NCBI GenBank assembly: GCA_002840735.1
Contig: PHBY01000003.1
Location: forward strand, 122,734-186,733
DNA from: Chloroflexi bacterium HGW-Chloroflexi-2
GTDB lineage: Bacteria > Chloroflexota > Anaerolineae > Anaerolineales > Anaerolineaceae
DNA length: 64,000 nt
Direction of reading: 5' to 3'
Part shown: positions 19,645 to 28,791 of the stretch, piece by piece
Layout: each line of letters opens with the position of its first letter
Position numbering within the stretch: the stretch's first letter is position 1
Notes under the pieces: generated by a model
Told to the model about the DNA's origin: nothing
Database searches by the model: none
Seen by the model: the letters and a program-made list of their open reading frames with translations, nothing else
Translations under genes and position numbers: made by a program

Positions 19645-20309
19645 ATTTAATCAGAAAATTATTATCCCTGTTCATCACAATTACATTTCCTTTCGTCCTG
19701 ATCATGTTTTCTATTCGGGTTCTTTTTACCCCATTATTCTTGGTCGTTGAATATAACATGCCAGGTTTTCCATCCGACCCGTATGGATTTTCGAAAGAAG
19801 AGCGCCTCAAGTGGGGATCGCTTTCCATCCAATACCTCTTTAACAATGAAGATCCAGAATTTCTGGAGAATCTTCGATTTGAGGATGGCACTTCCATTTA
19901 CAACCAGCGTGAAGTAAGCCACATGGTGGATGTTAAAATTCTACTTCAGCAAACACTGCGCCTGTTTTATCTCCTCCTGATTGTGTATATTGTGATCGTG
20001 ATCTGGGCAAAAATTAAAAATCACCTCCACTGGGTCTGGGCTGCTGCCAGTAAAGGAGGTTGGTTAACCCTGGGTCTCATTGGTGCAATATTGGCAGCTG
20101 TTGTAATTAGTTTTGATGCCTTATTTACAGCATTTCATAAGGTATTTTTTGTGGGTGATACCTGGTTATTTTATTTTACCGACACGTTAATTCGATTGTT
20201 TCCCATGCGCTTATGGCAGGATGCCTTCATTTTTATGGGTATAATTACTGTTGCAGTAGCACTGTTTTTTGCTATTTATGGCAATAAAAAGAAATTTAAG
20301 AAAATTTGA
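19641..20309 (+). CDS. TIGR01906 (DUF1461) family integral membrane protein
   Basis: The 222-residue protein has four predicted transmembrane helices (about 5-35, 105-128, 142-165 and 190-213). Between helices 1 and 2 lies an extracytoplasmic loop with the family pattern PYGFSKEERL and YNQREVSHMVDVK. Family members are widespread but have no known function. Its start overlaps the stop of the spermidine-synthase-like gene, so the two membrane proteins may act together. Confidence 0.85.
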   Translation: MNLIRKLLSLFITITFPFVLIMFSIRVLFTPLFLVVEYNMPGFPSDPYGFSKEERLKWGSLSIQYLFNNEDPEFLENLRFEDGTSIYNQREVSHMVDVKILLQQTLRLFYLLLIVYIVIVIWAKIKNHLHWVWAAASKGGWLTLGLIGAILAAVVISFDALFTAFHKVFFVGDTWLFYFTDTLIRLFPMRLWQDAFIFMGIITVAVALFFAIYGNKKKFKKI

Positions 20310-20362
20310 TAAGTATAAAAACCAAAGTGGTTTAATTCTCTAAAAATGTTAAGAGGTGGTAA

Positions 20363-21109
20363 ATGTATAAACTTGTATTAATTCGACATGGTGAAAGTGA
20401 GTGGAATAAATTAAACCTTTTTACTGGGTGGACGGATGTTGACCTGACTGAAAAAGGAATTGAAGAAGCTAAAAATGGTGGAAAGTTATTAAAAGCAGAA
20501 GGATTTACCTTTGATGTAGCCTTTACTTCGGTTTTGAAACGTGCCATTCGAACTTTATGGATCGTAATGGATGAAATGGATCTGATGTGGATCCCGGTCA
20601 TCAGAGATTGGCGATTAAATGAACGCCATTATGGTGCTTTACAGGGTTTGAACAAAGCAGAAACAGCAGCGAAATATGGGGAAGATCAGGTAAAAATATG
20701 GCGCAGAAGTTATGACACACAACCCCCAGCCCTTGAGGTCAGTGATACCCGTTTCCCCGGTCATGATCCCCGCTATGCAAATTTAACAACTGATGAATTA
20801 CCTGTCACAGAATGCTTAAAAGATACAGTTGCCCGCTTTTTGCCATTGTGGAATGATGAAATTGCACCGCTGGTAAAAGAAGGCAAAAAGGTCGTGATCG
20901 TAGCTCATGGAAACAGTTTGCGCGCACTGGTAAAACACCTGGATAATGTTTCGGAAGAAGAAATAATTTCTCTGAATATACCCACCGGTATCCCTCTGGT
21001 GTATGAGTTAGATGAAAACCTGAAACCAATAAAACATTACTACTTGGGAGATCCTGAAGCCATTAAAAAAGCAATGGATGCAGTTGCAAATCAAGGCAAA
21101 GCAAAATAG
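20363..21109 (+). CDS. gpmA: 2,3-bisphosphoglycerate-dependent phosphoglycerate mutase
   Basis: This 248-residue glycolytic enzyme interconverts 3- and 2-phosphoglycerate. The phosphohistidine motif is [10 protein letters not shown] (H9), followed by the family sequence [14 protein letters not shown]. The second catalytic His is in VAHGNSLR (H182). Length and motifs match the dPGM family, not the smaller generic histidine phosphatases. An AGAGGTGG Shine-Dalgarno lies before the ATG and a terminator follows. Confidence 0.97.
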   Translation: MYKLVLIRHGESEWNKLNLFTGWTDVDLTEKGIEEAKNGGKLLKAEGFTFDVAFTSVLKRAIRTLWIVMDEMDLMWIPVIRDWRLNERHYGALQGLNKAETAAKYGEDQVKIWRRSYDTQPPALEVSDTRFPGHDPRYANLTTDELPVTECLKDTVARFLPLWNDEIAPLVKEGKKVVIVAHGNSLRALVKHLDNVSEEEIISLNIPTGIPLVYELDENLKPIKHYYLGDPEAIKKAMDAVANQGKAK

Positions 21110-21132
21110 GTATCCAGAAATTGTTTAATTTA

Positions 21133-21177
21133 AGATGCTTATCTTGTTGGTCACGATCAAGATAAGCATTTTTTTAT
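21133..21177 (+). terminator. Intrinsic terminator after gpmA
   Basis: ATGCTTATCTTG (21135-21146) pairs perfectly with CAAGATAAGCAT (21158-21169), followed by seven T. It separates gpmA from the peptidase gene. Confidence 0.88.
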
Positions 21178-21190
21178 AAAGGAGAATAAT

Positions 21191-23194
21191 ATGAGTAAAA
21201 ACACAATTCAGGCATCAGATTTATATCGCATGCAATTGATTCAGGATGCATGCATCTCACCCGATGGGAAATTTGTGATCAGTGCAGTTCAACGTATCAG
21301 GGAGAAAGATCAGAAAAAATTCTCCAATTTATACTTACACGAAATCGAAACAGGCAAAGAATCGGTATTTACAACCGGCGACCAGAACGACTCCAGTCCC
21401 AAGTGGTCACCGGATGGAAAAACCATCGCATTTTTATCGAATCGCGATAATGAAAAGCAACCTCAAATTTATCTGATATCCATAAATGGTGGTGAAGCTC
21501 AGAAATTAACGAATCTGGATGGTGAATTCCTAAGCTCTTCGTGGTCTCCTGATGGCAAAAATATTATCTCTGAGTTCCGTAAAAAGAATCCAGACACCCT
21601 CGAGCGAGAAAAAGATGAAGCCAAAAACAAGCTGGGAATTGTATCCAGACACATAACCCGTGTTTTCTATCGCTTGGATGGATATGGATGGTATCCTGAA
21701 GATCGGCGACATTTATGGGAAATCAATCCAAAAACTGGTAAAGCGAAACAACTAACCAATCATCCTGTATATGATGATTATTCACCTTTCTGGTCACCTG
21801 ATAGCAAAGAACTGGGTTATTTTTCGAATCACATGCCAGATCCCGATTTACAGCCAGACCGTATCGACTTATTTGTTATGAATCTTATATCTGGAGAGAC
21901 GCGCAAACTTGAAACCCCGCTTGGACCCAAAGATAATGGAACATTCTCTCCGGACGGAAAATGGATCAGTTACATTGCTCAGATTGGTGAAGGAGAAGGA
22001 TGGAGAAATCACAATATCTGGATTGTCCCTTCTGATGGAAGTCAATCAGCCAAAAATCTAACGGAGAAATATGATCTTCATGTGAATGGAAGTACCCTCA
22101 ATGATAATGGCCCCGCTCCAACAGTTTCCCCTTTCTGGTCAACGGATGGAAAATGGATCTATTTCCAGATAGCCAAACATGGCAACACCTTGTTGATGAA
22201 AATTAACATCGAAACGAATGAATTGTTACCCGTCATCGATGTACTCGGTGTCGTTGGGGAACCAATGTTCGATAAATCTCAAACAAAACTGATGTTTCTG
22301 CTGGGGCAACCAAATACACTGCCCCAAATTTTCATTCGTTCCATGGATCACACCGCTGACTTAAAACAATTAAGTAAATTCAATGAAGATTGGTTCAAAA
22401 AATTGGATTTAGGACATTTGGAAGAAGTCTGGTTCAAAGGCGGTGATAATAATGACCTGCAAGGTTGGATTCTTAAACCACCTGGATTTGACCCTGCAAA
22501 AAAATATCCTTCCATTATGGAAATCCACGGTGGTCCAATCACCCAATATGGAAACTTTTTCATGCACGAGTTCTACTTCCTGGCAGCCAGGGGATATGTC
22601 GTTTACTTCTCAAACCCCAGGGGTGGAACCGGATATGGCGAGGAACACACAAAGTCCATTCATGGAGGCAAATGGGGAACCAAAGATTACGAAGATCTGA
22701 TGTGCTGGACTGATTATGTTGAAAAATTACCTTATATTGACCCTGATAAAATGGGAGTTACTGGAGGAAGCTATGGTGGTTACATGACACTCTGGATTAT
22801 TGGTCATACCCAGCGCTTCAAAGCTGGAGTCGCCCAAAGAGTTGTCAGTAATTTAATCAGCATGTGGGGATCCAGTGATTTTAATTGGGCTTTCCAGGAA
22901 ATATTTGGAAATCAACCACCATATGAAAATATCGAAATACTTTGGGAAAACTCACCTCTGAAACATATGGGAGCGGCAAAAACACCTACCTTAATCATCC
23001 ACAGTGAACAGGATTTCCGTTGCCCCTTGGAACAGGGGCAGCAGGCGTTTGTTGCCCTGAAAAAATTAGGAGTCGATACAAAATTTGTGATCTTCCCGGA
23101 TGAGCCGCATGGATTATCCAGAGGGGGTCGCACAGACCGCCGGATAGTCCGCTTGAATGAAATTGCAGGCTGGTTTGATAAATACCTGAAATAA
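21191..23194 (+). CDS. S9 family peptidase (acylaminoacyl-peptidase type)
   Basis: The 667-residue protein has an N-terminal beta-propeller of TolB/WD-like blades (repeats such as WSPDGKTIAF, WSPDSKELGY, FSPDGKWISY) up to about 400. A C-terminal alpha/beta-hydrolase domain follows. The catalytic Ser is in GGSYGGY (S527), the Asp in HSEQDFR and the His in EPHGLSR. It hydrolyses short peptides or acyl-amino acids in the cytosol, since no signal peptide is seen. An AAAGGAG Shine-Dalgarno precedes the ATG. It is a single gene between two terminators. Confidence 0.95.
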   Translation: MSKNTIQASDLYRMQLIQDACISPDGKFVISAVQRIREKDQKKFSNLYLHEIETGKESVFTTGDQNDSSPKWSPDGKTIAFLSNRDNEKQPQIYLISINGGEAQKLTNLDGEFLSSSWSPDGKNIISEFRKKNPDTLEREKDEAKNKLGIVSRHITRVFYRLDGYGWYPEDRRHLWEINPKTGKAKQLTNHPVYDDYSPFWSPDSKELGYFSNHMPDPDLQPDRIDLFVMNLISGETRKLETPLGPKDNGTFSPDGKWISYIAQIGEGEGWRNHNIWIVPSDGSQSAKNLTEKYDLHVNGSTLNDNGPAPTVSPFWSTDGKWIYFQIAKHGNTLLMKINIETNELLPVIDVLGVVGEPMFDKSQTKLMFLLGQPNTLPQIFIRSMDHTADLKQLSKFNEDWFKKLDLGHLEEVWFKGGDNNDLQGWILKPPGFDPAKKYPSIMEIHGGPITQYGNFFMHEFYFLAARGYVVYFSNPRGGTGYGEEHTKSIHGGKWGTKDYEDLMCWTDYVEKLPYIDPDKMGVTGGSYGGYMTLWIIGHTQRFKAGVAQRVVSNLISMWGSSDFNWAFQEIFGNQPPYENIEILWENSPLKHMGAAKTPTLIIHSEQDFRCPLEQGQQAFVALKKLGVDTKFVIFPDEPHGLSRGGRTDRRIVRLNEIAGWFDKYLK

Positions 23195-23199
23195 CCATC

Positions 23200-23232
23200 A
23201 AAAATCGAGGAACCAAAAATTCCTCGATTTTT
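23200..23232 (+). terminator. Intrinsic terminator after the S9 peptidase gene
   Basis: AAATCGAGGAA and TTCCTCGATTT form an 11-bp stem with a short loop (CCAAAAA), followed by T residues. It lies directly after the stop codon. Confidence 0.85.
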
Positions 23233-23326
23233 CTTTATCTATGATCTCGAAAAAATTTTACTTTACTGAATATTGTTTCTCTTGAATAACCAACGATCAC
23301 AGTTTTATGAAATGAATCTTATTGTT

Positions 23327-23332
23327 TATAAT
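23327..23332 (+). promoter_or_regulatory. -10 box directly before a start codon (leaderless gene)
   Basis: A perfect TATAAT ends 6 nt before the ATG at 23339, with no Shine-Dalgarno between. If real, it fixes the start at 23339 rather than at 23312 or the TTG at 23273. Confidence 0.4.
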
Positions 23333-23338
23333 CAAATA

Positions 23339-23785
23339 ATGTTTCCCAAAAATAAAATCCGGATAGTTGCCAGTATTCTGATTAGTACTGTCTTTATCAT
23401 CAATATTCAGGCAGGTATTGATTTTTATCTCAATCCAGAAAAATACACTGCTGCCTATGAATTATCTGGTATCCCAGGGGAAATTTCGGTTGCTGGAGTG
23501 GGATTATTATTTATCATGTGGAATGTTCCTTACGCCTTCGCATTATGGAATCCGGTTAAAAATACAATTTCCTTGCTGCAGGCAATAATCATGCAGGCAT
23601 TCGGTGTCATCGGTGAGACTACCCTGCTCTACCGATTTTCTGACCTAGAATTTCCACACCTGGCAAGTTCCATCAAACGATTCATTTTTTTTGATGGCGC
23701 TGGTCTGATACTCTTATTACTGGCTGCTTTCTTAATGTATCGTTACACAAAAGAACAGCGTGGGGTTGATTCCCACGCTGTCTGA
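23339..23785 (+). CDS. Small four-helix membrane protein, unknown function
   Basis: From the ATG at 23339 the product has 148 residues and four hydrophobic segments. It is a compact integral membrane protein with short loops and no catalytic residues. The open frame extends upstream to 23273, but those 22 residues are hydrophilic, no Shine-Dalgarno is present, and the TATAAT box would lie inside it. The last codons overlap an inverted repeat (AGCGTGGG/CCCACGCT, 23757-23779) that could slow or end transcription of the convergent gene. Family not recognised. Confidence 0.7.
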   Translation: MFPKNKIRIVASILISTVFIINIQAGIDFYLNPEKYTAAYELSGIPGEISVAGVGLLFIMWNVPYAFALWNPVKNTISLLQAIIMQAFGVIGETTLLYRFSDLEFPHLASSIKRFIFFDGAGLILLLLAAFLMYRYTKEQRGVDSHAV

Positions 23786-23802
23786 TCGTGATTGAATTAT
23801 TT

Positions 23803-24915
23803 TTAGCGTACGGCTGGAGGATTTTCTCGATCAGCTGACGGATCAAAAATGTGGAAGTTATCCATATTGATCGCCAGTTTGACCTCATCACCCATATGGA
23901 AGCGAGTACGAGGATCTACACGTCCAACAAAATTGTGTTCACCGGCGATCAGATAAATATAAATCTCATTACCCATTAATTCGGTGAAGTCAACCTTAGC
24001 TGGAATCTCTGCTGCAGATACATCTGATGGTACAAACAGTGGATTGTGAACATCTTCTGGACGAATACCAAAAATTACTTCTTTATCCACAAGATGCATA
24101 TAGGTGCTGACTTTCACTTCAGGTACTTTCACAGCAAATGCGCCTGTGTCCACCATCAAGTTGTTTCCATCTTTGCGAAGTTTTGCAGAGAAGAAATTCA
24201 TAGCTGGTGAACCAATAAATCCTGCCACAAAAAGATTAGCTGGATAATCATAAAGCATTTGAGGTGTGTCTAATTGCTGTAAGAGACCTTTATTCATGAC
24301 CGCAATACGAGTTGCCATGGTCATAGCTTCCGTCTGATCGTGTGTTACGTAAATGAAAGTTGTCTGCAAATTCTGATGCAGCTTGCTGATCTGGGCACGT
24401 GTCTGAACGCGTAATTTTGCATCCAGGTTTGACAGAGGTTCGTCAAATAAGAATACTTTTGGTTCACGAACAATTGCACGCCCAACTGCCACACGTTGTC
24501 GCTGACCACCAGAGAGTTCTCTTGGTTTACGTTTTAGAAGTGCTTCAATTCCTAAAATCTCTGCTGCTTCCTCCACACGACGTTTGATTTCTTCTTTGGG
24601 TGTTTTACGTAATTTCAAACCAAAGGCCATATTGTCATAGACAGTCATATGAGGATACAAAGCATAGGATTGGAATACCATTGCAATATCACGATCTTTT
24701 GGTGGAACATCATTGACAACAGTATTGCCAATCATCACCTTACCATCTGATACTTCCTCAAGTCCTGCCAGACAACGCAAAGCTGTTGTCTTTCCACAAC
24801 CCGAAGGCCCGACCAGAACAAGGAATTCCTTGTCCTCGATTGCGATATTCAATTCATTTAATGCCGTGAAATCGCCAAAACGTTTCCAAACATGATCATA
24901 AGTTACACTTGCCAT
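23803..24915 (-). CDS. Sugar/glycerol-3-phosphate ABC transporter ATP-binding protein (UgpC/MsmK/MalK type)
   Basis: This 370-residue ATPase drives import by carbohydrate ABC systems. It has Walker A GPSGCGKTT, the Q-loop, the signature LSGGQRQR, Walker B VFLFDEPLSNLD and the H-loop THDQTEAM. A C-terminal MalK-type TOBE/OB region (about 240-360) with FGIRPEDV follows. No permease or binding-protein gene adjoins it, so it probably serves several sugar importers encoded elsewhere, as MsmK does. A good promoter and an AAAGGAG Shine-Dalgarno precede it. Confidence 0.94.
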   Translation of the reverse strand: MASVTYDHVWKRFGDFTALNELNIAIEDKEFLVLVGPSGCGKTTALRCLAGLEEVSDGKVMIGNTVVNDVPPKDRDIAMVFQSYALYPHMTVYDNMAFGLKLRKTPKEEIKRRVEEAAEILGIEALLKRKPRELSGGQRQRVAVGRAIVREPKVFLFDEPLSNLDAKLRVQTRAQISKLHQNLQTTFIYVTHDQTEAMTMATRIAVMNKGLLQQLDTPQMLYDYPANLFVAGFIGSPAMNFFSAKLRKDGNNLMVDTGAFAVKVPEVKVSTYMHLVDKEVIFGIRPEDVHNPLFVPSDVSAAEIPAKVDFTELMGNEIYIYLIAGEHNFVGRVDPRTRFHMGDEVKLAINMDNFHIFDPSADRENPPAVR

Positions 24916-24953
24916 TTATTTCTTCTCCTTTCTGGAACGAGTATAGTGAGATT

Positions 24954-24982
24954 ATTATAATTTGCTGGAATAATAAATGCAA
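24954..24982 (-). promoter_or_regulatory. Sigma-70 type promoter for the UgpC-like ATPase gene
   Basis: On the minus strand TTGCAT (24982-24977) and TATAAT (24959-24954) are separated by 17 nt. This is 38 nt upstream of the start codon and its Shine-Dalgarno. Confidence 0.65.
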
Positions 24983-25058
24983 TCATAATTATGTAATCAA
25001 TTTTTTAAATTAAATACCCGTTCCTGAAATTATTGAAAATTATGTATTCTGGAATTAA

Positions 25059-26162
25059 TTAATCTGGAAATTGATTTAATGCATGAATTACCAGATCTAT
25101 ATCTTCCTTATTGACAACCGGGGACATGTGTCCAATTCGGAATGTTTTTTCCTTGAGATCACCCAGACCACCAGAAATGATGATTTTATGCTTATTGGCA
25201 AGATATTTAACAATCTGGCTTGTAGGAATGCCTTCTGGTCCAAACGCAGCGGTTAAAACAGGATTCAGCAAATGGTCTGGAGTCATGGGAAACATGCCAA
25301 TGGAAGTCAATCCCTGTCGAAGTTGAATGGCTAGATTTCGATATCTCTGGTAACGATGCTCAATGCCCTCCTCCATCAATTGTTTCAAGGCAATATTTAA
25401 AGCTGCAATATTATTAACGGGCATTGTTACTGGAGTGGGATGCCAATCCACCCATTCGGTGGCATATTTTTTCCAGGTTCGAAAATCACTATACCATCCA
25501 TGATTTTTGGGAGGTAAAGCATTGATTGATTGCCAGGCACGTTGACTGACAGCAATTGGTGAGAGGCCTGGCGGTGCACCCAGACATTTATTGATGGATG
25601 TCGCAACCAGATCCAACCCCCATTCATCAAATTTGAATGGGACACCACCAATGGAGGAAACTGCATCCACAATCATCAACATGTCATATTCACGAGCTAT
25701 GTTGGCAATCTCCGCGATGGGATTGATAATCGTCGTGGATGTTTCGATATGAACAACCATAATTGCTTTGGCATCAGGATGTTCCTGTACCGCCTGGAGA
25801 AAATTAGCAGGATCCAGTTCAGATCCAAGGTTAGACCTTACAGGAACTACTACCAATCCATTTCCTTCCGCAATCCAGATCAACCGATCACCAAAGAAAC
25901 CATTACTTCCAACGATGATTTTGTCTCCTGCAGCAAGGCTGCTCCCCACGCAGGCATCGATCCCTGCCGTTCCAGATCCAACGTAAAGGAACATATCCTG
26001 GTTGGTTTTAAAAACGAGCTTCAGTAAATCCAGGGTTTCATTATATAAATGAATGAAATTATCCCCATAATGTGGAACAACAGGTTGAGACATCGCTTGC
26101 AATACTTCGGGAGAAACACTTACCGGTCCAGGAATCATCAACTTAATCTCAGCATCAGACAT
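25059..26162 (-). CDS. Class V aminotransferase (serine-pyruvate / alanine-glyoxylate type)
   Basis: This enzyme of about 367 residues is a PLP-dependent fold-type I transaminase acting on small amino acids and glyoxylate or pyruvate. The start opens with the family pattern MIPGPVSVSPEVL. The PLP lysine is in SINKCLGAPPG (K192), with the Asp of VDAVSS pairing to the pyridine nitrogen. The ATG at 26162 is preferred because GAGGAG lies 6 nt before it; the longer frame from 26177 would contain that Shine-Dalgarno. SerA-type neighbours are absent, so the exact substrate is open. Confidence 0.92.
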   Translation of the reverse strand: MSDAEIKLMIPGPVSVSPEVLQAMSQPVVPHYGDNFIHLYNETLDLLKLVFKTNQDMFLYVGSGTAGIDACVGSSLAAGDKIIVGSNGFFGDRLIWIAEGNGLVVVPVRSNLGSELDPANFLQAVQEHPDAKAIMVVHIETSTTIINPIAEIANIAREYDMLMIVDAVSSIGGVPFKFDEWGLDLVATSINKCLGAPPGLSPIAVSQRAWQSINALPPKNHGWYSDFRTWKKYATEWVDWHPTPVTMPVNNIAALNIALKQLMEEGIEHRYQRYRNLAIQLRQGLTSIGMFPMTPDHLLNPVLTAAFGPEGIPTSQIVKYLANKHKIIISGGLGDLKEKTFRIGHMSPVVNKEDIDLVIHALNQFPD

Positions 26163-26388
26163 TGATTTGCTCCTCATGTATTTGTGATTTGTGTTGAATT
26201 TACTATCAGTTTAGCACACCCACTTTAATTCGGATACTTAGGAATGGCATATTCCACCACGATAAATGTAAAGCATAAATTCATTGGGATAATGGGTCAA
26301 TAATTAACTTGGTTTTTCCATGATAAAAAAGATTCAGTGGGAAAATAAGGATTATAATAGAACAAATTTACTGTAAAGGGTTTGCTCA

Positions 26389-27591
26389 ATGATTACACGT
26401 CATCAAGTCACATTAATGCAATTGTCATCACTTGGATTGTTAACACCTCCTCCTTCAAAAGCATCAAAATCAGGTGTGCTTCAAACCATTCGACGAATGG
26501 GAATTCTGCAAATTGACACGATTAATGTCGTCAATCGCAGCCCATATCTGGTACTCTGGTCCCGATTGGGAAATTACGACCCTATTTGGTTGGAAAAATC
26601 CCATGCAGATGGTGAATTATTCGAATATTGGGCACATGCCAACAGTTTTATTCCGATGGAAGATTATCCCCTCTTTCGACGGAAAATGCTGGAACGTGCT
26701 ACGCATTGGTGGCAGGTTTCTGAATGGGTGAATAACCATCAAGATATGATTGCTTTTGTTAAAGAAACGATTAAAGAAAAAGGACCACAAAAATCTTCTG
26801 ATTTTCCAAAACGATCCGGTGTCAATAATGGATGGTGGGATTGGAAAGATGAAAAAATTGCGTTGGATATGCTCTGGACACGTGGGGATCTGATGATCCC
26901 ATTTCGAAAGAATTTTCAACGCTATTATGATTTGAGGGAAAATGTAATTGATCTTCTCGACGACACGAACACACCAGATCTACTGACAATGAATGAGGTA
27001 ATTGTTGAAAAGACGATTCGAATCCTGGGAGCAACCAGATTCAATTGGATTGCTGATTATTATCGACTCAAAAAGGTTGAGGTGCTGAAATCAGTTCAGT
27101 CTCTTATTGATAAACAGAAAATTTTCAGGGTTGAATCAGAAGATTATCCTGAAGGAATTTTAGTTCACAAAGACAATCTGGGTTTGATGGATCAAGCGCT
27201 AAATGGAAATTTGAAAGCCGAACTTACTACCATTTTGTCCCCATTTGACCCCTTGATTTGGGATCGAGCTCGCACAAAAGAACTGTTTAATTTTGAGTTT
27301 TCTATTGAGTGCTACCTGCCGGTACCCAAGCGAAAGTATGGATATTTTTCCTTACCGATTCTTCATGACGGACAATTGATTGGTAGAATGGATCCAAAAG
27401 CTCATCGAAAAGAAAAAATTTTCGAAATCAAAAGTTTGCATTTCGAATCCTGGTTTACCCCGGATGAACATTTCCTGGACCAATTTACAAAGACACTTAA
27501 AAACTTTGCCAATTGGCATCAAACCCCAAAAATTCTGATTCCAGAAAATTTAGATGAACAATTAAAGAAAAAATTAAGCTCACTTCAATAA
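26389..27591 (+). CDS. YcaQ-like winged-helix DNA glycosylase
   Basis: The 400-residue protein belongs to the HTH_42/YcaQ (AlkX/AlkZ-like) family, which unhooks DNA interstrand crosslinks and bulky alkyl adducts. Tandem winged helices span the length. The catalytic Q-hydrophobic-D motif is visible as QID (41-43) in ILQIDTINVV, the form reported for the YcaQ branch rather than the QxQ of AlkZ. DPLIWDR and GRMDPKAHR are further family segments. A TATAAT box at 26353 and an AAAGGG Shine-Dalgarno precede the ATG. The gene is monocistronic. Confidence 0.88.
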   Translation: MITRHQVTLMQLSSLGLLTPPPSKASKSGVLQTIRRMGILQIDTINVVNRSPYLVLWSRLGNYDPIWLEKSHADGELFEYWAHANSFIPMEDYPLFRRKMLERATHWWQVSEWVNNHQDMIAFVKETIKEKGPQKSSDFPKRSGVNNGWWDWKDEKIALDMLWTRGDLMIPFRKNFQRYYDLRENVIDLLDDTNTPDLLTMNEVIVEKTIRILGATRFNWIADYYRLKKVEVLKSVQSLIDKQKIFRVESEDYPEGILVHKDNLGLMDQALNGNLKAELTTILSPFDPLIWDRARTKELFNFEFSIECYLPVPKRKYGYFSLPILHDGQLIGRMDPKAHRKEKIFEIKSLHFESWFTPDEHFLDQFTKTLKNFANWHQTPKILIPENLDEQLKKKLSSLQ

Positions 27592-27600
27592 AAAAAAAGA

Positions 27601-27641
27601 AAAAGCCTGATATTGGAAAAACCAACATCAGGCTTTTTAAA
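27601..27641. terminator. Bidirectional intrinsic terminator
   Basis: AAAAGCCTGATATTGG and CCAACATCAGGCTTTT form a long stem with one mismatch, with A and T runs on the two sides. It sits between the YcaQ-like gene and the end of the Liv transporter operon and can serve both strands. Confidence 0.88.
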
Positions 27642-27669
27642 AAGGAGAATTATTGAATTAATTTTATTG

Positions 27670-28791
27670 TTATTTTTCCTTAGAAAAGAGTCTGAAAAAT
27701 TTTTGTATATTGTTCTTAATCGAACTCTTTCTGAGTCGCCATGTGCCAATGATTCCGTATGGTAAGAACATTACGATCAAAACAAAGAGAACCCCGAAAA
27801 CCAATGGCCAACGAGCGCCAAACCAGGTGTAAAAAAACTGGCCGATGATCTGCATGATGCCTGCGCCAATGATTGGCCCGACCAATGTTCCCATGCCACC
27901 CAGGATGGTCATGATTAATGCGTTAATGGTTGTAACCGTTGAAGTCATGGTTGGGGTTGCGCTCATATTCCAGATCGCATACAGGGCACCTGCCAGACCA
28001 GCAAAAATAGATGCAGAAAGAAAAGCGATTGTTCGGTAAATCACAGGATTGTAACCAATCATCCGCATACGCTCTTCGTTTTCACGGTTGGCAACAATAA
28101 CTCGCCCGGTGGGGGAATTCACCATTCTATTCATCACCAAATAGCACAATAAAAGGAAGCCGAGTGCAATGAAATATACTGTCAGACGGTTTTGAGTAGG
28201 GTTCAACCAAACCGGCAACGGCACACCGTGTAATCCTTCATCTGCGCCTGTCCATTTGTGGAAATCGGTGGCTTTGCTGAGAATGTGTATTGCTGATCCA
28301 AGCGCCAGTGTCAACATGGCAAAATAAGCTCCCTTCAATCGAATGGAGGTAGCACTGAATAGCAGACCAATTAAAACAGAAACCAGTATCACCACAAGGA
28401 AAACAACCAATAATACGGTTGCTTCGGTAATATCGAGATTCCCAATGGTGATGCGGTAATTACTAAGGATATTAGGCGCCCAATGCTTCAGTAAGAGAGC
28501 AACAGCATATGCACCACCTCCAAAAGAAGCAGCATGTCCAAAAGAAAGGATTCCTCCATATCCAATTAATAGATCATAACTCATGGCAAAAACCGCCATG
28601 ATAAAGAATGTTATCAACTGCCCTTGCCAAAATTTGGTTATACCTGCATTCAAGCCTGTTCCTGTAATGATGTTTAAAACAAATGGAAAGGCAATCATAA
28701 TTGCAATGAAAATTAAGAATATAGCTTCTTTCTTAATAAAGCCTTTTAAGCCAGACCTCGGTTTAATCATTTTTTCTGCCATCCCTCTCAC
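27670..28791 (-). CDS. livM: Branched-chain amino acid type ABC transporter permease LivM
   Basis: This 373-residue permease has about nine to ten transmembrane helices and the family motifs YDLLIGYGGILSFGHAASFGGGAY and GGMGTLVGPIIGAG. It forms the import channel together with LivH. It has a short charged N-terminus and a basic C-terminus. Its start overlaps the livH stop by 4 nt. It is the last gene of the operon and ends at the bidirectional terminator. The substrate may be a branched-chain amino acid, amide or carboxylate; the neighbouring CoA genes favour a carboxylic acid. Confidence 0.93.
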   Translation of the reverse strand: MRGMAEKMIKPRSGLKGFIKKEAIFLIFIAIMIAFPFVLNIITGTGLNAGITKFWQGQLITFFIMAVFAMSYDLLIGYGGILSFGHAASFGGGAYAVALLLKHWAPNILSNYRITIGNLDITEATVLLVVFLVVILVSVLIGLLFSATSIRLKGAYFAMLTLALGSAIHILSKATDFHKWTGADEGLHGVPLPVWLNPTQNRLTVYFIALGFLLLCYLVMNRMVNSPTGRVIVANRENEERMRMIGYNPVIYRTIAFLSASIFAGLAGALYAIWNMSATPTMTSTVTTINALIMTILGGMGTLVGPIIGAGIMQIIGQFFYTWFGARWPLVFGVLFVLIVMFLPYGIIGTWRLRKSSIKNNIQKFFRLFSKEK

